Shown here: one piece after another, positions 1-5,128 of the stretch
Numbering within the stretch: position 1 is the first letter of the stretch
Layout of the letters: every line of letters begins with the position of its first letter
Assembly: GCA_020723935.1 (NCBI GenBank)
Contig: DYHY01000036.1
Coordinates: 1 to 5,616 of the forward strand
Source: Candidatus Micrarchaeum sp.
GTDB lineage: Archaea > SpSt-1190 > DYHY01
Reading direction: 5' to 3'
Length of the DNA stretch: 5,616 nucleotides
Position numbers and translations under genes: made by a program
Notes under the pieces: generated by a model
The model's input: the letters and a program-made list of their open reading frames with translations, nothing else
Told to the model about the DNA's origin: nothing
Databases searched by the model: none

Positions 1-2
1 TC

Positions 3-740
3 GGGATAATCGCGCCGTCGTACAAGAGGACGGCCGAGGAGCGCAGGGGCTTCTCGGCCTTCGGCTTCCTCATCGCGCAATACCTGGCGGAGCTCGGGAA
101 GAAGGTCTACGTCTTGGACGTGAGCGTCCCGTACGCGGCCGTGAACGGCTGGCCGGAGAAGATAGCCGGCGCCGAGGGGAAGAGGAAGTCAGCGATCTTC
201 GGCGGGTGGCTCGGGAGGTTCGGAGCGGACTACGAGATAGTGCCCCTCGAAGACTTGATGGACTGGAGGAAAGTCGTCCCTTCGCAGGATCCCGTCGGGC
301 CCATGGAGCTGGCCGCCGCAAGGAAGGTCTCCTGGGACAAGTCGCCCGACGAGCAGACCCTCGCCGAAAGGTTCCGGAAGTACGCCGCGATGCGCCGCGA
401 GGAATACGACCTGGTAACGCAGAGGTATTCTGCGATGTCGGCCAAGCAGAGCGACCCGGAGGAGGACGAGCTCTTCGACGTGAGGAAGGACGGCCTCGCC
501 ATCCCGAGGATCTACTTCGCGCGGCCCTACCTCGGGAGGATGTTTCGGCCCAAGAAGGAGGAACTATCCACCGCCGACCCGGTCGAGGAGATCATAAGGA
601 AGATCGCCGAGGAGAAGGGGGCGGGGATTTCGCCCGCTTGGAACGCGGAGACGCTGGCGGGGATAGCGCTGGGGCTAGGGATGCCCGGCGCGGACTTCCA
701 GGAGGTCTGGAAGAATTTCAGGAGGACGTACGATGGATGA
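3..740 (+). CDS. Unrecognised protein, 5'-truncated by the window (245 residues visible)
   Basis: The frame is open from the window edge to TGA 738-740, so the true start lies outside; the TTG at 114 is an internal Leu codon, because conserved-looking coding sequence continues before it. I do not recognise the family. The visible part begins with a beta-strand and loop (IIAPSYKRT, residues 2-10), a helix (about 16-32) and a second strand (KKVYVLDV, 33-40). This Rossmann/HUP-like alternation is followed by a charged, mostly helical region. Residues around AAVNGW and YEIVPLEDLMDW, and the order of helices, faintly recall tRNA-dependent cyclodipeptide synthases, but the YxxxE catalytic signature of that family is not clearly present, so this is only a fold-level guess. 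No signal peptide or membrane helix is visible in this part. Its end overlaps the next gene by 8 bases, indicating one transcript and translational coupling. That it is a real gene is secure (codon use, AGG/ATA bias); its function is unknown. Confidence 0.85.
   Translation, partial: GIIAPSYKRTAEERRGFSAFGFLIAQYLAELGKKVYVLDVSVPYAAVNGWPEKIAGAEGKRKSAIFGGWLGRFGADYEIVPLEDLMDWRKVVPSQDPVGPMELAAARKVSWDKSPDEQTLAERFRKYAAMRREEYDLVTQRYSAMSAKQSDPEEDELFDVRKDGLAIPRIYFARPYLGRMFRPKKEELSTADPVEEIIRKIAEEKGAGISPAWNAETLAGIALGLGMPGADFQEVWKNFRRTYDG
721..725 (+). promoter_or_regulatory. Shine-Dalgarno for the DUF6282 gene
   Basis: GGAGG lies 7 nt before the ATG at 733, inside the end of the upstream gene. It supports ATG 733 as the start and the 8-base overlap with the preceding stop. 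Confidence 0.7.
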
Positions 741-1584
741 GGCAGGGATCCGCCTCGTCGACACGCACGTGCACATCGGGCCCGAGCCGATCGCAAGGAA
801 GTACGACGCGGCGGGCCTGCAGGCGCTAGCCGAACGGGAGGGCGCGCTGTTCGTGACGAAGAACCACTTCGTCCCGACAGCCTACCTCGTCCAGGGGCGC
901 GACAGGCTCCTAGGCTCGATCGTCCTGAACGAGCCCGCAGGGGGGTACAACGCGGCGGCCGTGAGGGCCGCCGCGTCCCTCCCGGGCAGGTGGCCGCTCT
1001 TCGTCTGGATGCCGACGATAAGCGCGACGACGAACACGCGCCCGGAGCTCATCCCGCCGGAGTGGGGGAGGACGACGCTTCCGGGCAACGTCCCGGGGAG
1101 GAAGCTCCCGGCCATCGACGCGCGCGGGAAGGTCCTTCCAGAGGTCGCGGAGGTGCTCGGAGCGATAGCCGAGACGGGCTCCGTCCTTGCGACCGGGCAC
1201 CTCTCGCTTGCGGAGGCGAAGGCGGTCGTTGATGCGGCGAGGGATACGGGCGTGAGGAGCATCGTCGCCACGCACCCCATGTACCAACCGCAGAGCTATC
1301 CGCCGGAGGAGGTGAGGGGGCTCTCGAGGAAGGCGATGATAGAGGTCGCGTATTCGATGAACACGATAGACGGGATAGGGCTCGGGGACCTGGCGGGGAC
1401 AGTGAGGCTCGTAGGGAGCGCAAGGTGCCTACTTTCGAGCGACTTCGGGCAGGTGAGGAGCCCGGACCCCGCAGCGGGCCTGCGGGAGTTCGGGAGGCGC
1501 CTGGGGATCTCGGGGAAGGAGTTCGGGCGGATGGCGCTGGAGAACCCGATGAAACTAATAAAAAGGGCAGGGAAGAGGGCATGA
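733..1584 (+). CDS. DUF6282-type amidohydrolase-like metal-dependent hydrolase (283 aa)
   Basis: This is a TIM-barrel metallohydrolase of the amidohydrolase kind. The order of motifs matches the DUF6282 family as I know it: the DTHVHIGPEP metal motif (D10, H12, H14), TKNH (K43, H45), IVLNEPAGGYN-AAAV (63-77), VWMPT (91-95), ATGHLS (H156), THPM (H181) and SSDFGQ (D237). Together these supply the His, Lys and Asp ligands expected for a binuclear or mononuclear metal site. The length is normal and the protein looks intact and cytosolic, with no signal peptide. The start is ATG 733, supported by GGAGG 7 nt upstream. It overlaps the preceding gene by 8 bases and shares ATGA (1581-1584) with hisS, so all three are probably translated from one message. 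The substrate of the family is not established; hydrolysis of an amide, ester or lactone is inference from the fold. Confidence 0.9.
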   Translation: MDEAGIRLVDTHVHIGPEPIARKYDAAGLQALAEREGALFVTKNHFVPTAYLVQGRDRLLGSIVLNEPAGGYNAAAVRAAASLPGRWPLFVWMPTISATTNTRPELIPPEWGRTTLPGNVPGRKLPAIDARGKVLPEVAEVLGAIAETGSVLATGHLSLAEAKAVVDAARDTGVRSIVATHPMYQPQSYPPEEVRGLSRKAMIEVAYSMNTIDGIGLGDLAGTVRLVGSARCLLSSDFGQVRSPDPAAGLREFGRRLGISGKEFGRMALENPMKLIKRAGKRA

Positions 1585-2642
1585 CGGCAGCGAACGTGAT
1601 GACGCAGGAAGAATACCAGCCGGCGAAGGGGACGAGGGACATCGCCCCGGAGGAGCTCTCCGCGCGGATGAGGATGGCCGACATCCTCTCGCGGGTCGTG
1701 GAGACGTACGGCTTCAGGCCCCTCGACACGCCGGCCTTCGAGAACTTTGGGTTCCTCGCGAAGAAGAGCGGCCCCGACGTGAAGGGCCAGATCTACTACT
1801 TCAAGGACAAGGCCGACAGGGAACTGGGCCTGCGCTTCGACCTCACGGTCCCGATCGTGCGCTTCCTCCTGAACAACCCCGCCCTCCCCAAGCCCATCCG
1901 GCTCTATTCGATCGGGAAGGTCTGGCGCTACGAGGACACGTCCTCCGGGCGCTTCCGCGAGTTCAGCCAGCTGGACGTTGAGCTCGTCGGCTCCTCGCAG
2001 GTGATAGTTGACGCCGAGACGATAGCGTGCGCCGTCGCCTGCCTGCGGGCGTTCGGCCTCGAGAGGATACGCGTGAAGATAAACGTCAAGGAGATAATAG
2101 CGGGCTTTGCGAAGAGCATCGGGATAGCCGGCGAGGAGGCGGAGGGCGCCCTCTTCCGGGCGATAGACAAGCGCGAGAAGCTCTCAGACGCCGACTTCAG
2201 GAAGGAGCTCTCGCGCATCGGGATAGCCGGCGAGACCGCCGAGCGGGTGAAGGAGTTCTGCTCCCTCTCGGGCGAGCCCTCGGAGGTCCTGGACAGGGCG
2301 GAGAAGGCAATCAACCAGAACGCGCTCGTCGCGGGCGGGATGGCGAAGCTGCGCGAGCTCATAGCGCTCCTGAGGAACTACGGGATAGCGGACATGTGCG
2401 AGGTGGACTTCTCCGTCGCGCGCGGGATAGACTATTACACCGGGATAATCTTCGAGATAAAGGCGGGTAGCTACGGCCTCTCCGTCGTGGGCGGGGGCAG
2501 GTACGACGAGCTCATCGGCCTCTACGGGGGCGAGCCCCTCCCGGCGACGGGCTTCGGGATGGGGATCGACAGGCTCTACGAGATCCTTGAGAAGGAGAAG
2601 AAGCGGCGAGGCCGGGGGGCGACGTCCTCGTCGTCCCGGTGA
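1581..2642 (+). CDS. hisS: Histidyl-tRNA synthetase, catalytic core; C-terminal domain out of frame
   Basis: This is the class II aminoacyl-tRNA synthetase that charges tRNA-His, acting in the cytosol. Visible signatures are KGTRDIAPEE (residues 16-25, N-terminal HisRS signature), the motif 2 region WRYEDTSSGRFREFSQLDVE (115-134) with R116, E118 and R126, the HisRS-specific ARGIDYYTG (280-288) carrying catalytic R281, and motif 3 GFGMGIDRLYEIL (324-336) with R331. The start chosen is ATG 1581, whose ATGA overlaps the previous stop; the ORF stays open upstream to 1425 but that sequence is a shadow of the hydrolase gene. The product as read is 353 aa and ends in a meaningless Ser-rich tail after a run of six G (2614-2619), which lacks the anticodon-binding domain. 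That domain follows directly in the -1 frame. Restoring one base at the G run gives a normal full enzyme of about 450 aa. Confidence 0.93.
   Translation: MTAANVMTQEEYQPAKGTRDIAPEELSARMRMADILSRVVETYGFRPLDTPAFENFGFLAKKSGPDVKGQIYYFKDKADRELGLRFDLTVPIVRFLLNNPALPKPIRLYSIGKVWRYEDTSSGRFREFSQLDVELVGSSQVIVDAETIACAVACLRAFGLERIRVKINVKEIIAGFAKSIGIAGEEAEGALFRAIDKREKLSDADFRKELSRIGIAGETAERVKEFCSLSGEPSEVLDRAEKAINQNALVAGGMAKLRELIALLRNYGIADMCEVDFSVARGIDYYTGIIFEIKAGSYGLSVVGGGRYDELIGLYGGEPLPATGFGMGIDRLYEILEKEKKRRGRGATSSSSR
2614..2619 (+). other. G6 run at the hisS frame change (-1)
   Basis: Up to this run HisRS is read in one frame; after it, the sequence GDVLVVPVNAKD, the first strand of the anticodon-binding domain, is read in the -1 frame. 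A seventh G, or a -1 slip of a glycyl-tRNA on G GGG, gives the same continuous protein (RGRGGDVLVVPV). A short hairpin, CGACG (2620-2624) with CGTCG (2629-2633) around TCCT, begins right at the run and can extend through GGG/CCC with one bulged T. An AAGGAG (2592-2597) lies about 18 nt upstream. Confidence 0.75.
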
Positions 2643-2932
2643 ACGCCAAGGACGCCGAGCTCCTCTCTAGGGCGATAAGCGTCTCCCAGAAGATAAGGGA
2701 GGCGGGCGTCCCCTGCGAGCTGGACGTCATGGACCGGAACATCGGGAAGAACCTCGAGTTCGCCGACAAGACGAAGATGCCTTTTGTGGTCATAATCGGG
2801 GAGAAGGAGCTTGCCGAAGGGCTCGTCAAGGTGAAGGAGATGAAGAGCGGCGACGAGAAGCTCGTCAAGATAGAGGAATGTCCATTCTACATCGCGGGCA
2901 AGGCGGCCGCGAAAAAGAACGACCATAAATAG
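2639..2932 (+). CDS. hisS: Histidyl-tRNA synthetase, anticodon-binding domain (split or frameshifted part of hisS)
   Basis: The 97-residue reading frame is the C-terminal alpha/beta anticodon-binding domain of class II synthetases (HGTP anticodon type), which recognises tRNA-His. Typical features are the helix after NAKD, EAGVPCELDVM (21-31), the FADKTKMPFVVIIGEKE strand-turn (41-57), and GLVKVKEMKSGDE (61-73). A GTG at 2639 overlaps the TGA 2640-2642 of the catalytic piece as GTGA, which would allow coupled translation of a separate subunit. However, the codons just before this GTG, in the same frame, already encode DVLVVP, the first beta-strand of the domain, and no Shine-Dalgarno is seen. 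That argues that the two parts are one gene with a lost base, or a ribosomal shift, rather than a true split gene. It ends at TAG 2930-2932, exactly where the AT-rich island begins. Confidence 0.88.
   Translation: MNAKDAELLSRAISVSQKIREAGVPCELDVMDRNIGKNLEFADKTKMPFVVIIGEKELAEGLVKVKEMKSGDEKLVKIEECPFYIAGKAAAKKNDHK
2924..2931 (+). promoter_or_regulatory. Possible archaeal TATA box at the left edge of the AT-rich island
   Basis: CATAAATA resembles the archaeal TATA consensus and spans the last codons of hisS. A start site some 26 nt on would fall near 2952-2956, inside the predicted island gene, so it would only fit a start codon further downstream. It may simply be AT-rich sequence at the composition border. 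Confidence 0.3.
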
Positions 2933-3080
2933 TGAAGATATTTCGAAGGCTTGGCGCACAAATCCAAAAGAGCTAATATTAAGAGTCATAGCCGTCGTAG
3001 CAATTATTTTCGCTATCTTTTTCTTCATCTATAATCAAAAAAGGAGTCTATTAGAAACAGCTTATGCCGAAAAAAATGAG

Positions 3081-3329
3081 ATGCTTCAAACAGACATCAC
3101 TAACCAAAAAAATACACAAAAGTACTTCTTGAAAAGCAAACAGGCTGAATTAGATCTTTGTACTAGAAGCGCAGATGCGCTCGAAAAACAAGCAATTCAA
3201 GAAAATATAGATCGCAGTGTTCTCCCGACTATTAACGTAAACACCCAAAACACGCAAAACCTGTCATTAGGCGGCTTTATCTTGAACGCGTTATGTAACG
3301 AAAAAAAAACTGGTTCATCGGAGAACTAG
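3081..3329 (+). CDS. Island gene, segment 1: coiled-coil region after a membrane helix
   Basis: From the first in-frame ATG this reads 82 residues, but the same frame is open from 2874. Codons 2979-3032 encode a clear membrane-spanning helix preceded by a basic residue (R-V-I-A-V-V, then F-A-I-F-F-F), so ATG 3081 is probably internal. The visible stretch is rich in Lys, Gln, Asn and Glu with hydrophobic spacing suggestive of a coiled coil or stalk, followed by an Asn/Thr-rich linker. The last residues after NEKK (TGSSEN, TAG 3327-3329) look like out-of-frame sequence, because a better continuation (NWFIGELAKK) begins in the -1 frame at the A9 run. Confidence 0.5.
   Translation: MLQTDITNQKNTQKYFLKSKQAELDLCTRSADALEKQAIQENIDRSVLPTINVNTQNTQNLSLGGFILNALCNEKKTGSSEN
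3301..3309 (+). other. A9 run; slippery heptamer A AAA AAA at a frame change
   Basis: In the frame of segment 1 the codons are GAA AAA AAA ACT, so positions 3302-3308 form a perfect X XXY YYZ slippery heptamer. A -1 slip, or a tenth A, gives NEKKNWFIGEL. No strong downstream stem was found by eye. Confidence 0.55.
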
Positions 3330-3469
3330 CAAAGAAGGTGTCAAATCAAGATCGCGCACTCTTGCTGTGCAATTCTACTGTTGTAAATTTGACGTCGGAG
3401 AACACATATTTGAGAGAGCAACTACCCGCATACGATACGCGGGTTTCGTGGGGAAAAACATCGTTCTAA
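3308..3469 (+). pseudogene. Island gene, segment 2 (-1 frame): helical stretch
   Basis: In the frame entered by a -1 shift at the A9 run, the sequence reads NWFIGELAKKVSNQDRALLL, continues through CNSTVV and LTSENTYLREQLPAYD, and stops at TAA 3467-3469. The pattern of Leu and charged residues is that of a helical protein and continues the style of segment 1. A GTG at 3338 could open it as an independent 43-codon ORF, but there is no ribosome binding site, so it is better read as the middle of one gene. Confidence 0.5.
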
Positions 3470-3837
3470 GCAGCGGGTCTACAGTTCAGGCAGATGGCGG
3501 CAGGTTTCTTCTCGCTGTCATAAAAAAATATTGTGATACTGTGAACAATGGTTATTGGGTGGATTTCTCCATAAATGGTGTTGTTTACAATAGGAATCCG
3601 GGAGGTAAATTCTCATTCACATACAGCGATGGTTTAAACTATATATTAAACGTGAAAAATACCTGTACACCTACTTACTTTCTTTATCTACGGAGATTAA
3701 GGCGGTATTTAGCAAACTGCAGAGTAACAACGGACACAAACTTTTTCTCAGTTGGGCCACTACTTGTTCCAAACGACAAAAAAAGGCTTCCGTTAGGCTT
3801 TAAACCGGACCGGGCCCGCGCTACGGCAGGGACATGA
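3367..3837 (+). CDS. Island gene, segment 3: beta-rich C-terminal domain
   Basis: The frame reads 156 residues from GTG 3367, but only from about 3455 does it look like the natural continuation of segment 2 (VSWGK then NIVLSSGSTVQADGG). What follows alternates short hydrophobic strands and turns (GRFLLAVIKK, GYWVDFSINGVVYN, GKFSFTYSDGLNYILNV), suggesting an Ig-like or S-layer-like extracellular beta domain. The rhythm resembles small repeated domains in secreted proteins of DPANN archaea, by eye only. The frame runs on through the transporter promoter to TGA 3835-3837, giving an ATGA overlap with the next gene, but the tail after about 3805 is GC-rich and probably not meaningful. Alternatively, a -1 shift at A5 (3655-3659) yields VKKYLYTYLLSLSTEIKAV and a stop at 3801-3803, at the edge of the island. 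Confidence 0.5.
   Translation: MQFYCCKFDVGEHIFERATTRIRYAGFVGKNIVLSSGSTVQADGGRFLLAVIKKYCDTVNNGYWVDFSINGVVYNRNPGGKFSFTYSDGLNYILNVKNTCTPTYFLYLRRLRRYLANCRVTTDTNFFSVGPLLVPNDKKRLPLGFKPDRARATAGT
3451..3458 (+). other. GGGAAAAA; slippery heptamer G GGA AAA at a frame change
   Basis: In the frame of segment 2 the codons are TGG GGA AAA ACA, so 3451-3457 reads G GGA AAA. A -1 slip, or one more A in the A5 run, joins VSWGK to NIVLSSGSTVQ of segment 3 and avoids TAA 3467-3469. Confidence 0.5.
3799..3804 (+). promoter_or_regulatory. TATA-like box upstream of the transporter gene
   Basis: TTTAAA is centred about 32 nt before ATG 3834, at the point where composition returns from AT-rich to GC-rich. It would place transcription initiation near 3827 and give a very short leader. 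It overlaps the alternative stop of the island gene (3801-3803). Confidence 0.5.
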
Positions 3838-5048
3838 AATTGGCAAGGCTCGACTGGAAGGATCCGGTGTCGCGCGAGCGGCTCATGCTCTCGCTCAACC
3901 TCTTCCTCCAGTTCCTCGGCCACGGAATATACGGCGTCTTCGTCCCGGTCTTCCTCATGAACAACGGCGCGGGGATGGCGGGCGTGACGATGTTCGCCCT
4001 CGCCGACGGCCTCGGGGCGATAATCGCGGCCACCTTCGGCTACGTCGCGATAAGGAGGCTCAGCCTCAAGGTCCCGCTCCTCTTCCGCGCAATGGTCCAG
4101 CCCCTCTGGCTCCTATGGCTGCGCAATTTCCCGACGCATCCCGCCCCCGTCGCCCTCTACGGCCTGACGTTCGGGTTCTACACGACAACGTACTGGCTAG
4201 GCGTCAATTCCTACGTCGTCGATTCGACGAGCAGGGACGACCGCGGGACCTTCGTGGGGATCACCTCGGCGATTGTGTGGATAGCCTCAATCGCGGCCCC
4301 GTTCATCGGCGGCATCGTGATAGGGAGCAATGGTTACGACGCGGTCTTCAACGCGGCGACCGTCCTCCTCCTTCTCGCGGCGATCCCCGCGCTCCTCCTC
4401 CCAGACAGGAGGGCGAGGGAGATGCGCCCGCCGCGGGCGACGAAGAAAGCGGAGACGCGGGCGGGCTCCCTCTTCGTCCTCTTCGCGATCTCCGGGGCCA
4501 CCGTGGTCGCGGTGTCATACTTGTGGCCCGCCTACGTCTACCAGCTCTTCGGCGACGCCCTGTCGGTGGGCGCCTTCGCATCCCTCGGGTCCCTCTTCAG
4601 CCTCGCCGGCGCCATGGGCGGCGGATGGCTCGCCGACAAGACGAGCAAGACGCGCCTCATGGCCGCCGCGGCCGTGGCGACGTCCCTTTCCTGGTTCTTC
4701 TCGACGGTGATCCTGGGCCCCGTCGCCCTCTCGGTCGTCGTGGCGCTCAGGAGCCTCGGGAGCGAGACGGCGTCAAACGCCCTCTTCGCCAAGTTCGGGA
4801 ACATGATTTCCGAGGGGAAAATCATCGAGTTCATGGCGCAGAAGCAGCTCATGCAGGGCGCCGGCCAGACGATAGCCGCGGTGGTCGCGGTGGGGGTGCC
4901 CTTCCTCGTGACGTTCGTCCTCTTCGGGATGATGTACCTCTTCTACGCGGCAGTCATCTCCGAGACGAAGTTCAAGGAGGGCGACCTCGCGGTCCCCCGC
5001 TGGCTCGTTTCCTGGCTCGGCAGGGCCTACGGCACGGAAAGGCGCTAG
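3834..5048 (+). CDS. Major facilitator superfamily (MFS) transporter, 404 aa
   Basis: This is an integral membrane transporter with about 12 helices in two halves. Hydrophobic segments lie at roughly 19-42, 49-71, 78-97, 104-127, 140-163 and 170-190, then a charged loop (191-211), then 213-233, 244-266, 275-293, 295-308, 343-360 and 361-376. The loop after the eighth helix carries GGGWLADKTSKTRL (262-275), a good match to the MFS motif A signature GxxxDrxxr/k. The equivalent place in the first half (GYVAIRRLSLK, 69-79) is degenerate. Length is normal for a single MFS porter, and it most resembles drug or small-solute efflux-type members; the substrate cannot be told. The start is ATG 3834, with no clear Shine-Dalgarno and a TATA-like box 32 nt upstream, so it is probably transcribed separately from hisS. 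It has the same GC-rich, AGG/ATA codon style as the operon genes and unlike the AT-rich island before it. Confidence 0.9.
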   Translation: MKLARLDWKDPVSRERLMLSLNLFLQFLGHGIYGVFVPVFLMNNGAGMAGVTMFALADGLGAIIAATFGYVAIRRLSLKVPLLFRAMVQPLWLLWLRNFPTHPAPVALYGLTFGFYTTTYWLGVNSYVVDSTSRDDRGTFVGITSAIVWIASIAAPFIGGIVIGSNGYDAVFNAATVLLLLAAIPALLLPDRRAREMRPPRATKKAETRAGSLFVLFAISGATVVAVSYLWPAYVYQLFGDALSVGAFASLGSLFSLAGAMGGGWLADKTSKTRLMAAAAVATSLSWFFSTVILGPVALSVVVALRSLGSETASNALFAKFGNMISEGKIIEFMAQKQLMQGAGQTIAAVVAVGVPFLVTFVLFGMMYLFYAAVISETKFKEGDLAVPRWLVSWLGRAYGTERR

Positions 5049-5075
5049 GAAGCCGGCGGGCCGGAAAGGCGCTAG
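5036..5075 (+). repeat. 13-bp direct repeat at the transporter stop (27-bp tandem spacing)
   Basis: GGAAAGGCGCTAG occurs at 5036-5048, where it encodes the last residues E-R-R and the TAG stop, and again at 5063-5075. The period is 27 bases, so the second copy is in the same frame. Between them CCGG (5053-5056) and CCGG (5061-5064) can form a small GC hairpin. It looks like a tandem duplication of the gene end. Confidence 0.75.
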
Positions 5076-5078
5076 AAT

Positions 5079-5103
5079 GCCCTTTCAGGGGCGTGTTTCT
5101 TTT
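5079..5103 (+). terminator. Possible terminator of the transporter gene (hairpin then T-rich)
   Basis: GCCC (5079-5082) can pair with GGGC (5089-5092) around TTTCAG, followed by GTG and a T-rich stretch (TTTCTTTT, 5096-5103). The stem is short, but in archaea a U-rich tract alone can suffice. The tract merges into the TATA-like box of the next gene. Confidence 0.35.
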
Positions 5104-5106
5104 AAA
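5100..5106 (+). promoter_or_regulatory. TATA-like box for the zinc mini-protein gene
   Basis: TTTTAAA is centred about 26 nt before ATG 5129, the usual archaeal distance from TATA box to transcription start. Transcription would then begin at or next to the ATG, giving a leaderless mRNA; no Shine-Dalgarno is visible before the start. Confidence 0.55.
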
Positions 5107-5128
5107 GGGTGGATTTCGCCCTTCACCC

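Larger units (their letters stand above)
2932..3837 (+). pseudogene. AT-rich, frame-disrupted gene for a membrane-anchored coiled-coil/beta surface protein
   Basis: The island is far poorer in G+C than its flanks (26 of 80 bases at 2981-3060, against 44 of 60 at 4561-4620). Coding-like sequence passes through the three forward frames in the order 3, 2, 1, with one base apparently missing at A9 (3301-3309) and near A5 (3454-3458). Stitched together, it encodes a short basic N-terminus, one membrane helix (VIAVVAIIFAIFFFIY), a long charged and Gln/Asn-rich helical region, a second helical part (ELAKKVSNQDR, then LTSENTYLREQL), and a beta-rich C-terminal domain. That is a type II (N-in, C-out) surface-protein layout. 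The start is unclear: no ATG, GTG or TTG lies in the helix frame. GTG 2932 in another frame would join if one A were missing at 2966-2969. The end is either TGA 3835-3837 or, with one more shift at A5 (3655-3659), TAA 3801-3803. I do not recognise the family; the composition suggests horizontal acquisition. Confidence 0.6.

Noticed and set aside
1425-1580. N-terminal extension of HisRS
   Set aside because: This stretch overlaps the well-conserved end of the hydrolase gene and has no HisRS-like sequence; ATG 1581 in ATGA is the natural start.
1049-1729. 226-aa minus-strand ORF
   Set aside because: Ser/Pro/Arg-rich antisense shadow across two confident forward genes; typical of GC-rich DNA.
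2639-2932. Natural split hisS with an independent anticodon-binding subunit, as known for split genes in some DPANN archaea
   Set aside because: The domain's first strand is coded upstream of the GTG in the same frame and no ribosome binding site is seen, so a frameshift fits better; not fully excluded.
2946-3789. AAGGCTT at 2946-2952 and 3783-3789 as target-site duplication flanking the AT-rich island
   Set aside because: Only 7 bp, not at the exact composition borders, and no terminal inverted repeats or transposase are present; chance is likely.
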